A stretch of 64,000 bases of DNA from contig NC_077248.1 of NCBI RefSeq assembly GCF_947179165.1, positions 11,621,256 to 11,685,255 on the forward strand, written 5' to 3'. Position 1 is the stretch's first letter. Every line of letters starts with the position of its first letter. Positions 1-11,120 of the stretch are shown piece by piece. Position numbers and translations under genes: made by a program. This DNA comes from Solanum dulcamara. Taxonomy: Eukaryota > Streptophyta > Magnoliopsida > Solanales > Solanaceae. Under the pieces are notes generated by a model. That model worked only from the letters and a program-made list of their open reading frames with translations, had not been told where the DNA came from and did not search any database.

Positions 1-407
1 GGGGCTGCGTTTCATGCCACGCAGGTACACCTAGACAAGTAGAAGCTACTATAGAAGATGTTCCAGCGGGGTTAGCAACTCCACTTGTTCCTGGAGTGCT
101 GCCGAGTCAGAGTATATGCGCTATGATGTTTCATTCGAAGTTAGAGACTTTGCAGATAGAGTCGTGGGTATAGAGTGTCAGCTTTGTAAGCGGCGTCACC
201 AACCGATATGTTATTATGTAGTATGTCATGAGTTTATGAGATGATGGATTTTGGATTGCAAGATTCGGAAAGCGTAGCTATGTTTTTCATTTCTTTTTTA
301 TGCAAAATTCTAAAGAGATTGAGAATGTAATATGAATTAGTGGGTTCGCTCGGCTCCGAGCACGGGGTTAGGTGCCCATCACACCCTGTTGAGATCGGGG
401 TGTGACA
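1..407 (+). repeat. 3' end of a Gypsy LTR of the E1 family, cut by the window edge
   Basis: This stretch is closely similar to the reverse complement of 2079-2490, the terminal part of the E1 LTR, and ends with the LTR terminus GGTGTGACA at 407. It is therefore the end of an LTR lying in plus orientation, opposite to E1. It differs from E1 by small indels around 235-290. Whether it is a solo LTR or part of a full element cannot be seen because the rest lies left of the window. GTAAG follows at 408-412 and would be the right-hand target-site copy. Confidence 0.85.
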
Positions 408-441
408 GTAAGACTAATTGCTAACCTCCTAAAAAGAATAA

Positions 442-553
442 GTAGGTGATGCACCTACTTAGAATATGTGGACTGTATATTAAATGAAAAGGGCAAGTAG
501 ATGATGCAACTACTTACAATCTTGTGGCAGGAATTAAAGAGGTGATGCACCTA
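442..553. repeat. three near-palindromic GTAGGTGATGCACCTAC units
   Basis: GTAGGTGATGCACCTAC at 442-458 is a 7-bp inverted repeat around ATG. A variant with both arms changed in the same way (GTAGATG/CAACTAC) lies at 497-513, and a shortened third copy at about 540-553. Spacing is about 40-55 bases. They lie upstream of the TATA-like box of the decayed LTR. Confidence 0.7.
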
Positions 554-757
554 TTTTCTTAAAGTAATGGACAAGATCATTTCAGAATGCGAGATAAAGA
601 TTTTTATTCCCGATTTTAATTAATACACGAATTGGTTATAAATTTTATTTGGTCTATAAATATTAGTGGAAATTAGGGATTAATTAATCATGCTTAGACC
701 CCCAAGTGGGTCCCACCAAGTCACATGGCAGAAGCTGATTGGTGTGTGGATGATAGT

Positions 758-787
758 GGGACACATGTCAACTATGGACACGTGTCC
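758..787. promoter_or_regulatory. palindromic pair just upstream of an LTR TATA-like box
   Basis: GGGACACATGTC at 758-769 is followed by the perfect palindrome GGACACGTGTCC at 776-787, which contains a G-box core CACGTG. A TATA-like ATATATAAA follows near 803. The same arrangement, a palindromic array followed closely by TATA, recurs in the other Gypsy LTRs of the window. A promoter role is inferred. Confidence 0.45.
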
Positions 788-2073
788 AACCCCTAAGGCA
801 ACATATATAAATTAATTCTCTAAGGTATTTTTAACCAATCGGAGGTGATTAACAACGTGAATTAATCATTGGAGCAGTAACGTGTAATCCACGAGTTTCA
901 GCCAACTTAAGGAGCCAATTAGTTAAGGTAAGAGTTAATAATTTTTTATATGTTTTCGGATGAATTTGGACGTGTGATGAATGTGTAAATATGAATTGGA
1001 TGTATGAAATTATGTATGTTGGTGTTAGAGTGTTGTTGAAGCTGTAGGGGCTGTTTTAATTGAAGTTGGCAAGCTGATTTTATTTAGTATTTTAGTTGTT
1101 GTTGTCATGGATTATGTGATGAGGATGAAGGAATTAAATGGCTAAAATTAAAGTTGTAATGGTTTGAGGGCTGTTGTAGAACTTCATGTAATGTTAACAA
1201 AGTTTTCTTGCATTTGAATGAGTGATGTTGCTATCGTGTGCCTGCTGTTATATGCCATTAAATTTGATTAAAAGCTTGTATGAAATAACGTATAAGAATA
1301 GTAGGTGGGTTGCTTGGCATGTTCGTAGGTGTTCGCAAGGTTTTCGAGCATCTTTTATGTTGCTAGTTAGGGGCTATTTTGATATGTTGTTGTTGTTCTT
1401 ATTGAGCTTGGAAGATTAAGTATGACTACAGTTATTGTATTGGTTGGACTGTTAGAAGATCGTTCGATGAAACGTTAAGACTATGGATCATTAAAGATAA
1501 CTTGAATATGTAGTAGTCGTATGTGGATTGTTATTGAATGTTGTGAATGTCGGGCTGTTTAAAATATTATATGGGTTGTTCAGAGTATTCTTGAATCTTG
1601 TCTTGGCTATCCTTAACATGGAATTTGAACGTGTGATTGTTGATGCTACTTGATGGTTGTATGGCTAGCTGGGATGTGAAAGGAGTGAGCTATATAGGTG
1701 AAGTGCTTCCCAATTGTCTAGAAATAAGTTACTAACATTAACATACGTTTTATACCTTTCCATAGCTAACCATAGTTCTTAACGTGTTAATATAGGTTGA
1801 GACACTACAGGCAGCATATACATATTGTGTTACGGATAAGCATTGAAGGTATGTAAAGATATTCCTTCTTTCATTTGGCATGTTTTACATATAAGTGGTA
1901 TATGATATGAGCTTTGGGGTAATTCCATTCATAGGTTCCGAGTATGATTCATGATTCTTATTCACTTTTTGATGTTAAAAATCTTAAAGTAGCTGAGCTA
2001 CTGCCCGTGTGTCTTCTATACGTTGGACAGTCATTGGTATGTGTAAGTTCCTATTCTTAAAGACATAATAATG

Positions 2074-2078
2074 ATTAA
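2074..2078. repeat. target-site duplication ATTAA, left copy (E1)
   Basis: ATTAA directly precedes the E1 terminus TGTCACACC and is repeated exactly at 9051-9055 after the other terminus ...TATAACA. Confidence 0.95.
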
Positions 2079-4775
2079 TGTCACACCCCGATATTAATAG
2101 GGTGTGATGGGCACCCGACCCCATTCTTGGAGCCGAGCGAACCCGCTGCTTCATAGTACATACTTAATCTCTTAGACTTTTACATCAATAAGAAATAAAA
2201 AACATAACTAAGCTTCGTGAATTATTTTTTTTCCAAAATCTATCATCCCACAAAACTCGTGACATACGACATAATAATATATCGGCTGGTGATGCCGCTT
2301 ACAAAGTTGACACTCTATACCCACGACTCTGTCTGCAAAGTCTCTAACTTCGAACGAAACATCATAGTGCATAAACTCTGACTTGGCAGCACTCCAGAAC
2401 AAGTGGAGTTGCCAACCCCACTGGAACATCTTCTACAATAGCTTCTACTTATCTGGGTGTACCTGCACGGCATGAAACGCAGCCCCTGAAGAAAAGAGGG
2501 TCAGTACGAGCTTTGTACTGAGTATGTAAGGCATGAATAGTAACATAGTAAGGAATATAAATATGAATAATAACAGAATAGAAATATAGAACATATCATG
2601 AGGTAGAGAAGTAACCTGTACATATGAGTGCCTTTTAGGCTGGATGACATGCATGCTTGTGTTATCTTTACAAACATTTCTTTTTCATATACATAGAAAA
2701 TAAAAGTCATATCACCGAACAATGTCGGCTTGCCCACATATGTCCCGCGTCCGGGATGAAAATTACTCCAACTGATCAGGTGGGAATGCTTCTATAGCAC
2801 CACATATACACCTCTCTATATCCCCCATATACATATACATATATATATAGACAGCATGCACGAGAGCCTAACGAAAGTCGTGTATTTATCGGAGTGACGA
2901 AAGGTCGGTAACCTCCGATTGTATTATAGACTAACCATGGTCGCTTTGTCTCACCTTGAAGGAACAATTATTATAGGATGAGACTATCAATGAAGGATAA
3001 TATTAAGAAAACGTAGAATAAGGTCACAATCTTGTAAGGCGCCAAATCGTATACATATACACATAGGACCAATTTTTAAGACTCGTAGAATAATTGAAAT
3101 GAGCTATGATTCAAAAAAATCAAGACAAGAGTCATGTCAAGTACCTTTCAAAAATTATCATGGATTATATCAAAATAAAACTTTTGAAATCATATACACG
3201 TATATAAGAACGAGAAAAATATCCTTTGAAAACTCAAGAAAATGGTCCATCCTAGTGGCTCTACGAATAGGACTTCCTTGAAATTGTATAAAAGGTCATA
3301 TACTTATTTCATAAAAACCATGCCCAAAAAAAAGAGTAGCTCTATATACTTATGTCAAAACATGCCAAGAGAAAGAAGGGTAAACCTTACATACTTATGC
3401 CAAAGACATGCCAAAAGAAGGAGCGGTTAGCTTTACATACCTGTGCCGCGCCTTACTAGCTACGCTTATGAGTCCAACTTGTTTTTCTACATTCAAGAGA
3501 GTTGACATAGTCATTAGATTCACCACCATATACTTGTCTTAATCCTTCAAACAAATTAATTTCCAATCTGCCGAAATTTTGGCAGCATCTCCCCTATAAA
3601 TACACCATCCCCGAGATTTCAACTCGGTCACCATGTCAACAACCATATCAACAACAACAACCAGCAGTATATATACAATCAAATCACCTCAACTTTACAC
3701 AACACAAGCTCCAAACAACTAGCATAAAACTACGATACCAAAATAGAGTTTTTAACCTTTATTTCGTAAAATCTTTAACCATACCAAACGGGGGGTCGTG
3801 TGGCTACCACCAGCAGCAACCACACTCTTTTTAAAACACTTTAAATCCCTACAACATACAACCCAACCAGCTTCACCCGCAGCGCCACAACGACAACACA
3901 CTACGCGACTTCGATTTAACTACTACGACTTTAATTTAGTAGTTTCTAACATCAAGCATCCTTATACAATTTCTCTACTTCCATCCATATTAAGGACATG
4001 TAATACACCTAATAACAACATCATAAACTCCAACTTGAAAGGAAAACCCTTACCTTTCCCAAAATTCGTCAAACTCGTCGAAACTTGCTTCGGAAGCTCT
4101 CCTATCGCGTCTAGAACTTTGGGACTGCTTGGTGACATTTTGGTGATTCTTCAAACCATAAAGTTTCATTACTAATACCTTCATAACATCATGGTACACC
4201 CTAGATTATTAATTTACAGGACAAAATCGGAAAACTCAATTTTTTTTCCTCTTGGCCGCCACTAGTTTCTCTAGTGTCCTAGAGTTTCTTTTCTTCTTCT
4301 TGCTCTAGAATTTTCTCTCTTTGTCTTGAAATTTCTAGAGTAGTGTGGACTTGATGAGTCAAGGGACACACACATATATATATAGGCTTATTTAAGGGGG
4401 TGACATGTGTCAACCCTTAAGTGGTGACACATGTCAAGTCCTAAGTGGTGACACATGTCAAACCCTCATTGGTCCAACACCTCCCTTCCTCCAATCACGG
4501 GTTGCCATGTGGCATGTGAGGCCCATCCCTACATGAATTTTCTTGAAAACTTTGTGAAATTCCCATTTTACCCCTAGCCTTCCACAATATTACCATAGGC
4601 CACTTTGCGAATTTTTCTTTTTGCCCTTAGCCTTTCCCAATATTTCCACACTACTAATGTTCATAAATAATATTCATAACCAACTTGTATAAAAAAAAAT
4701 TTGAAGATGGTCATTTCCTTCACTTTACCACGGCTACTTTAAAATATCCAACCGTATAAAATATGGGATATAACA
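2079..4775 (-). repeat. E1 3' LTR
   Basis: 2697 bases. It aligns over its whole length with 6344-9050. The visible differences are scattered substitutions and small indels, for example an extra short segment at 7013-7025 in the other copy. On the minus strand a TATATATAT box lies at about 4372-4384, just downstream of the palindromic array at 4401-4460. The short open frames on both strands recur at the same places in both LTRs and are not genes. Confidence 0.95.
4401..4460. promoter_or_regulatory. TGACACATGTCA inverted/direct array in the E1 3' LTR
   Basis: TGACATGTGTCA at 4401-4412 is followed by two copies of its reverse complement TGACACATGTCA, spaced by about 20 bases with AAGTGG between them. 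The array lies directly upstream of the minus-strand TATA box. The same array is kept in the other LTR at 8676-8735. A role as transcription-factor sites is inferred. Confidence 0.6.
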
Positions 4776-4788
4776 TCCTCCCCCCCTT
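4776..4788 (-). other. polypurine tract of E1
   Basis: On the minus strand the run AAGGGGGGGAGGA abuts the start of the 3' LTR (TGTTATATCC). It would prime plus-strand DNA synthesis during reverse transcription. Confidence 0.9.
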
Positions 4789-4790
4789 TA

Positions 4791-4812
4791 GAACATTCGT
4801 CCTCGAATGTTC
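4791..4812 (-). other. hairpin five bases before the E1 polypurine tract
   Basis: Minus strand GAACATTCG-AGGA-CGAATGTTC is a perfect 9-bp stem with an AGGA loop. Its 16-base core CATTCGAGGACGAATG is followed by exactly five bases and then AAGGGGG. The same core at the same spacing occurs in E5, E6 and E10. Confidence 0.8.
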
Positions 4813-6328
4813 AACTGACCTCATGGGGTGTCTTAATACTTGGGGAGGGTTCCTCTTATTGCTGTCCTTTTCTTTATGTCCATTCCTTATCCCGCACTCC
4901 ATTCTCTTATACTCGAACTCCTAGGTCTTACACGAGTCCTCATCCCACGTTATGGGTTTCCTTTTCTGGTACTTGAGAAGGTTGTGATCCCTCTTTAGCC
5001 TAATATAATATGGTCTCGCGCTTTGCTGGTAATTTCTCTCGGGAGTTTCACTTACTGAGGTTTCTTTACTTTTCACCTCCTAATACTTTGATCTCTTTGC
5101 TTTCCATCTACTCACTCTCTTTATTTCCCAAATATCGTTCCACCAAAATTTTCAATCTTAACCTATAGTCAAATAATAATACCGTATGTTGTAACACTTG
5201 TGCCCTTTATTCTTGCTGTCGCTCGATCTTTGATACCCTTGCATGATTAATGCCTTCCTTACCGTGACACTAGTTGCTGGAACTCATATGTTCACTGATA
5301 CAATCGTACGTGGGACATCCTACACATTCATATGTACATGTATATATATACCATCGACTAGCCCACAAAATACTTCCAAAAGCTGTTCAAGCATATCCTT
5401 ATTCCAGAGCTGTGATGCACTTTTGGTTTCTTCACCAGCCTAGTCTTCCTCGTCTTACGCGGCCTCTTAAGGTTTCCAGCCATTCCATAAACTCTAGTTT
5501 TCCCTTAGGTTACTCTAACCTCTCACTTGTATCTTACGTCTGAATATATAGAATTCTTGCATACTTCCCAGAGGCATCACCCATCCTAGTACTACTCTTG
5601 CCCAAGCTCGTTTAACCTCGTAACTTTGATGGAATTGGGTGCATTAAAGCCGATATAATCGTGTCCACTTCCTCATATGACCTTTATTACAATATCGGGA
5701 GCGAGTCAAGGTCTTACAGATGCCGAGACACTTTCGTAACACGTCCTCCTTTTACAATTACTGTTTTGCCCTTTTTGATCCTCAATCTTCACCTTTCACT
5801 TTCGCGCATGACTATCTTTCGTCCTGGACTCCTAGATTCTCGAGGGTAGTGATCGCACCTTCATCGCCATGCCAAATCCATAACCTCTCTGAAACAACGC
5901 ATCTCACTTATTGTTTATTTACAGTATTTCCTTTCCACGCTTCTTCCTGTTAGGCGTACCCAGTCTGGCAAGATCTCCTCACCACACCTACTATTCAAAA
6001 TCTGTGCGTAGCAAACATCAACAGTACCTCACAGAACATACAGCTATATGACATATTCCAGTATTTCCAGTTTCAGGTAGCAAAGCAAATATATCCAGAC
6101 TTACCTCTATAACTCGTCATATCGTTATTCACCTCCTTCTGTCGCGTATAAAGCTCATATAGGGAATCTTTTTTCCTATGACTTGGCTCTATCGCACGAT
6201 CTAGGACGGAAAGAAGGTCAACAATCCCTAGATGCCCCGTAGCCTCTTATTTATAAATGTGGTCGGCTTCACATCCATAAACAGGACTCTACTGGACACG
6301 ACTTTGCAGACAACCCTTAGACCAACCT
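4813..6328 (-). repeat. non-coding interior of E1
   Basis: No gag, protease, reverse transcriptase, RNase H or integrase motif can be found in either strand; the open frames here are short and unlike any family I know. The only recognisable segment is the 5S-rRNA-like stretch at 5555-5664. Both replication signals (primer site and polypurine tract) are kept at the ends. Confidence 0.75.
5555..5664 (-). pseudogene. 5S rRNA-like sequence inside the E1 interior
   Basis: Read on the minus strand, this stretch lines up with nearly the whole of a plant 5S rRNA (about 120 nt). The best-kept part is GAGTAGTACTAGGATGGGTG followed by CTGGGAAGT, together with GAGCTTGGGCAAGAG, the region of the internal RNA polymerase III promoter (A box, intermediate element, C box). 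The 5' third is more diverged. The comparison uses the 5S consensus as I remember it; I could not run an alignment. It is too altered to be a working 5S gene. It may be a captured 5S fragment that became part of the element. Confidence 0.8.
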
Positions 6329-6340
6329 GCTCTGATACCA
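6329..6340 (-). other. primer-binding site of E1
   Basis: Minus strand TGGTATCAGAGC, complementary to the 3' end of plant initiator methionine tRNA. It lies three bases inside the 5' LTR edge (6344). Confidence 0.95.
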
Positions 6341-6343
6341 CTT

Positions 6344-9050
6344 TGTCACGCCCCGATATTAATAGGGTGTGATGGGCACCCGACCCCATGCTTGGAGCCG
6401 AGCGAACCCGCTGCTTCATAGTACATACTTAATCTCTTAGACTTTTACATCAATAAGAAATGAAAAACATATCTAAGTTTCGTGAATTATTTTTTTTCCA
6501 AAATCTATCATCCCACAAAACTCGTGACATACGACATAATAACATATCGGCTGGTGACGCCGCTTACAAAGCTGACACTCTATACCCACGACTCTGTCTG
6601 CAAAGTCTCTAACTTCGAACGAAACATTATAGTGCATAAACTCTGACTCGGCAGCACTCCAGAACAAGTGGAGTTGCCAACCCCACTGGAATATCTTCTA
6701 CAATAGCTTCTACTCATCTGGGTGTACCTGCGCGACATGAAATGCATCCCCCGAAGAAAAGGGGGTCAGTACGAGCTTTGTACTGAGTATGTAAGGCATG
6801 AATAGTAACATAGTAAAGAATATAAATATGAATAATAACAGAATAGAAATATAGAACATATCATGAGGTAGAGAAGTAACCTGTACATATGAGTGACTTT
6901 TAGGCCGGATGACATGCATGCTTGTGTTATCTTTACAAATATTTCTTTTTCATATACATAGAAAATAAAAGTCATATCACCGAACAACGTCGGCTTGCCC
7001 ACATATGTCCCACTTTCGGGCATCCCGCGTCCGGGATGAAAATTACTCCAACTGATCAGGTGGGAATGCGTCTATAGCACCACATATACACCTCTCTATA
7101 TCCCCCATATACATATACATATATATATAGACAGCATGCACGAGAGCCTAACGAAAGTCGTGTATTTATCGGAGTGACGGAAGGTCGATAACCTCCGATT
7201 GTATTATAGACTAACCATGGTCGCTTTGTCTCACCTTGAAGGAACAATTATTATAGGATGAGACTATCAATGAAGGATAATATTAAGAAAACGTAGAATA
7301 AGGTCACAATCTTGTAAGGCGCCAAATCGTATACATATACACATAGGACCAATTTTTAAGACTCGTAGAATAATTGAAATGAGCTATGATTCAAAAAAAT
7401 CAAGACAAGAGTCATGTCAAGTACCTTTCAAAAATTATCATGGATTATATCAAAATAAAACTTTTGAAATCATATACACGTATATAAGAACGAGAAAAAT
7501 ATCCTTTGAAAACTCAAGAAAATGGTCCATCCTAGTGGCTCTACGAATAGGACTTCCTTGAAATTGTATAAAAGGTCATATACTTATTTCATAAAAACCA
7601 TGCCCAAAAAAAAGAGTAGCTCTATATACTTATGTCAAAACATGCCAAGAGAAAGAAGGGTAAACCTTACATACTTATGCCAAAGACATGCCAAAAGAAG
7701 GAACGGTTAGCTTTACATACCTATGCCGCGCCTTACTAGCTACGCTTATGAGTCCAACTTGTTTTTCTACATTCAAGAGAGTTGACATAGTCATTAGATT
7801 CACCACCATATACTTGTCTTAATCCTTCAAACAAATTAATTTCCAATCTGCCGAAATTTCGGCAGCATCTCCCCTATAAATACACCATCCCCGAGATTTC
7901 AACTCGGCCACCATGTCAACAACCATATCAACAACAACAACCAGCAGTATATATACAATCAAATCACCTCAACTTTACACAACACAAGCTCCAAACAACT
8001 AGCATAAAACTACGATACCAAAATAGAGTTTTTAACCTTTATTTCGTAAAATCTTTAACCATATCAAATGGGGGGTCGTGTGGCTACCACCAGAAGCAAC
8101 CACAACCTTTTTAAAACACTTTAAATCCCTGCAACATACAACCCAACCAGATTCACCCGCAGCGCCACAACGACAACACACTACGCGACTTCGATTTAAC
8201 TACTACGACTTTAATTTAGTAGTTTCTAACATCAAGCATCCTTATACAATTTCTCTACTTCCATCCATATTTAGGACATGTAATACACCTAATAACAACA
8301 TCATAAACTCCAACTTGAAAGGAAAACCCTTACCTTGCCCAAAATTCGTCAAACTCGTCGAAACTTGCCTCGGAAGCTCTCCTAGCGCGGCTAGAACTTT
8401 GGGACTGCTTGGTGACATTTTGGTGATGCTTCAAACCATAAAATTTCATTACTAATACCTTCATAACATCATGGTACACCCTAGATAATTAATTTACGGG
8501 ACAAAATCGGAAAACTCAATTTTGTTTCCCTCTTGGCCGCCACTAGTTTCTCTAGTTTCCTAGAGTTTCTTTTCTTCTTCTTGCTCTAGAATTTTCTCTC
8601 TTTGTCTTGAAATTTCTAGAGTAGTGTGGACTTGATGAGTCAAGGGACACATATATATAGGCTACTTTAAGGGGGTGACATGTGTCAACCCCTAAGTGGT
8701 GACACATGTCAAGTCCTAAGTGGTGACACATGTCAAATCCTCATTGGTCCAACACCTCCCATCCTCCAATCACGGGTTGCTATGTGGCATGTGGGGCCCA
8801 CCCCTACATGAATTTTCTTGAACTCTTTGTGAAATTCCCATTTTACCCCTAGCCTTCCATAATATTACCATAGGCCACTTTGCGAATTTTCCTTTTTGCC
8901 CTTAGCCTTTCCCAATATTTCCACACTACTAATGTTCATAAATAATATTCATAACCAACTTGTATAAAAAAAAAATTGGAAGATGGTCATTTTCTTCACT
9001 TACCACGGCTACTTTAAAATATCCAACCGTATAAAATATGGGATATAACA
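6344..9050 (-). repeat. E1 5' LTR
   Basis: 2707 bases, paired with 2079-4775. It ends ...GGATATAACA at 9050 directly before the ATTAA duplication. The palindromic array is at 8676-8735 and a TATATATA box just downstream of it on the minus strand, at about 8650-8658. Confidence 0.95.
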
Positions 9051-9055
9051 ATTAA
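9051..9055. repeat. target-site duplication ATTAA, right copy (E1)
   Basis: Exact copy of 2074-2078. Confidence 0.95.
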
Positions 9056-9840
9056 TCTCCTTAACTTTCATAAGTAGTTTCGCATTATCTTGATATGTGT
9101 CTATGACCCTTGAGGCTTTATTTAATATAGTTCATAATGACATTCAAAGAGTACTGAACATGACTATCGCCCTGATACTCAAGTATTAATTAGCCTACTT
9201 ATCTATGGAAGTCTCAAATGATGATCTAAATATAGATGGTTATTCACTACTCTGCTCGTGCATACTGTTATTACATCTCGCACCGAGTCCTGGGCCGGGT
9301 ATGTTATCACGCACATTTTACTACATTATTCACTGAGTCCCTCATTAGGGAGCCGGGTACGCTATATGATGATATAATAATGCAATGATATGGTTATGGC
9401 ACCGAGTCCCACGATGGGCTGGGTACGGTATACGTGCGCACGACTTTATTCACCAAGTCCCTTACTAGAGGGCCGGGTACGGTATATGTATATGATGATA
9501 TGATAATATAATGAAACGATTATGGCACCGAGTCCCATAATGGGCCGGGTATGGTATGTGATAATGATATGCATGATTTATTTCGTAAGGCACAAATATA
9601 GTGAGTTCTTGATTAACATACTTGTCTCCTGGACTCTTTACTTCAGTTATGATCTTTCTTATGGTATTTTATATTTTATATGCTCAGTACGTATTTCGTA
9701 CTGACCTACTCTCTTCGAAAAAGGGGGGGAGGGGGTGCGTTTCATGCTCGTAGGTGCAAATACTCGCTTTAGTAATCCGCCAATTTAGGACTTCTAATCA
9801 GCTATCTTGGAGTGCTCCATATTCCCGGAGCCTAGATTTT
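9056..9840 (+). repeat. older decayed Gypsy LTR, right part
   Basis: Continuation of 408-2073 after the E1 insertion. From about 9680 the motifs CTCAGTACG...CGTACTGACCTACTCTCTTCGAAA, a G-rich run and GCGTTTCATGC appear in the same order as in the terminal third of the E1 LTR, although the sequence between is different. I cannot see a clean TGTGACA end; the true right edge may be lost. No gene is visible. Confidence 0.5.
9281..9560 (+). repeat. degenerate tandem repeat, CACCGAGTCC...GGGCCGGGTACGG
   Basis: Five units begin at about 9281, 9331, 9400, 9451 and 9536. Each has CAC(C/T)(G/A)AGTCC, a short spacer and (G)GGCCGGGTA(C/T)GG, followed by a TATATGATGATA-type AT-rich spacer of variable length. 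Unit spacing is irregular (50 to 85 bases), with a higher-order alternation of short and long spacers. Confidence 0.75.
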
Positions 9841-10500
9841 CAGTACAAATTCTTTTGATGTACATATATGTTCCTTCGGCTTTTATCTTTTGAGTCATTA
9901 CATTTATTTGTGGAATTGTAATTGAATTTTAGCCTTATTAATGTAGTTGAGAAACTTGTTAGTGTCATCTTCGGATTTGAATTCATTACATCTTCTAACA
10001 CACATAAGAATAACTGGTTTCCCTTTATCATCTATGCTCCCTATCAAGATTGTCTACAATTGATGAGGGGAATGAGATAGCAACACTACACTAGCTGACT
10101 AGCTGCAGATCGATATAAGCCCTTTTTACATGAGAATTTTATTGTTGGCTTTGTTATGTGACCACTTCTCTAATATGATTAAGCTAGATTAGGCTACTAT
10201 TGTGTAACTCAGAAAATGATTTGTAAAGAAACAGTCTGATGAATCGCCTACGAATAATTTTTCAGTTGGCCCTTCAAGATTTACGCCCCATATCTCTTTT
10301 CCACCTAGACTTGGGCGAAATAACAGAGCAAATATTAATGAAAAGGCCTTCCTCGTCATTAATATCTTTGGCCTCTCATTAGAATCAAAGATGTAGTGCT
10401 TGCACATCTAACACTTGTTAACTTTGTAAACTTAATTTTCAATAGCCCCAAGTCTATGGGAATATAATAAAATATTAATGATGATATTCTCTAATGTAAC
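9841..10500. other. no recognisable feature
   Basis: AT-rich sequence between the decayed LTR and the ferredoxin 3' end. The short open frames in it resemble nothing I know. Confidence 0.5.
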
Positions 10501-10532
10501 AAAACAGAACTATGGATAAATTTCAATCCCAT

Positions 10533-10538
10533 TTTATT
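10533..10538 (-). terminator. poly(A) signal of the ferredoxin gene
   Basis: Minus-strand AATAAA about 80 bases after the stop codon, a normal distance for a plant 3' UTR. Inferred from position only. Confidence 0.5.
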
Positions 10539-10617
10539 AAAACATAGATGAAAATTAACAAAGAAAATTACATATGAAAAAAGGTAATTAAATGCTCATG
10601 AAATTCAAATGTTGAAC

Positions 10618-11052
10618 TTAGCCAACAAGATCCTCTTCCTTGTGGGTCTCAATGGTAACATTAGACTTTGGGTAAGCAACACAAGTGAGCACAAATCCTT
10701 CAGCCATTTGGTCATCATCAAGAAAACTGTTATCAGACTGGTCAACATTTCCAGTAGTAACTTTTCCAGCACAAGATGAGCAAGCACCAGCCCTGCATGA
10801 GTAAGGAAGATCATGCCCTTTTTCCTCAGCTTGGTCAAGAATGTAGACATCATCTGGACAATCAAATTCAACAGGTCCATCTGGTGTAATAAGCTTCACT
10901 TTGTAAGTGGCCATGCAAGTAATCCTCCCACTTCTACCAGTTTTAAGACCAAAGAGAGCTTGCCCAACATTTGGTATGGCTTGAAGGCTAGTCACAACAG
11001 GCTTTCTTGGGAAGAAAGAAGTGCTAACAATGGTGCCAGAAATACTAGCCAT
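10618..11052 (-). CDS. chloroplast [2Fe-2S] ferredoxin, leaf (photosynthetic) type, precursor
   Basis: A complete intronless frame of 144 residues. Residues 1-47 form a Ser/Thr/Arg-rich chloroplast transit peptide starting MASISGT and ending RITCM; the mature protein begins at about Ala48 (ATYKVKL) and is 97 residues, the normal length. The four cluster ligands are present: Cys86, Cys91 and Cys94 in CRAGACSSC, and Cys124 in VLTC. Plant-type ferredoxins carry one electron each from photosystem I to ferredoxin-NADP reductase and to nitrite reductase, glutamate synthase and thioredoxin reductase in the stroma. Leaf-type features are FLDDDQ and the C-terminal THKEEDLVG. Compared with the abundant nightshade ferredoxin I as I remember it, there are several substitutions (for example Ala90 in the cluster loop and [11 protein letters not shown] after it), so it may be a minor paralogue. 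The start is the only Met that gives a full transit peptide. No damage is seen. Confidence 0.95.
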   Translation of the reverse strand: MASISGTIVSTSFFPRKPVVTSLQAIPNVGQALFGLKTGRSGRITCMATYKVKLITPDGPVEFDCPDDVYILDQAEEKGHDLPYSCRAGACSSCAGKVTTGNVDQSDNSFLDDDQMAEGFVLTCVAYPKSNVTIETHKEEDLVG

Positions 11053-11120
11053 TATTAGAATTCTTTTCTTTGCTTTTCTCTCACTGGAAATTTAGTGTCC
11101 TTTGGAGAAGGATAAACCAG

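Larger units (their letters stand above)
408..2073 (+). repeat. older decayed Gypsy LTR, left part
   Basis: No gene is visible. The layout resembles a plus-strand Gypsy LTR: palindromic motifs at 442-553 and 758-787, a TATA-like ATATATAAA near 803, then a long T/G-rich leader. E1 inserted into it at 2074-2078 and it resumes at 9056, where the segment equivalent to the end of the E1 LTR is found. I recognise the layout more than the sequence, so the assignment is tentative and its left boundary is not known. Confidence 0.5.
2079..9050 (-). mobile_element. E1: Gypsy-type LTR element with large LTRs and a non-coding interior (LARD-like)
   Basis: Two direct repeats of about 2.7 kb (2079-4775 and 6344-9050) flank a 1568-base interior. 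The element is bounded by a perfect 5-bp target duplication (ATTAA). A tRNA-iMet-type primer-binding site lies at 6329-6340 and a polypurine tract at 4776-4788, both read on the minus strand, which fixes the orientation. The LTRs start TGTTATATCCC and end GGTGTGACA on that strand. No gag or pol motif remains in the interior, so it depends on another element for its proteins; large LTRs with a non-coding core fit the LARD class. The two LTRs are nearly identical by eye, so the insertion is fairly young. Confidence 0.93.

Noticed and set aside
5555..5664. A working 5S rRNA gene
   Set aside because: The 5' third and several internal positions are altered, it is a single copy in a retrotransposon, and no pol III terminator was seen at the expected end.
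3798..8455. Matching frames of 60-125 codons at 3099-4175 and 7379-8455
   Set aside because: They lie in the two E1 LTRs at equal positions, so they are one LTR sequence seen twice; no domain, and conservation follows from recent insertion.
10605..11058. Open frames of 91 and 81 codons overlapping the ferredoxin gene in other frames
   Set aside because: They are out-of-frame shadows of the ferredoxin coding sequence with no features of their own.
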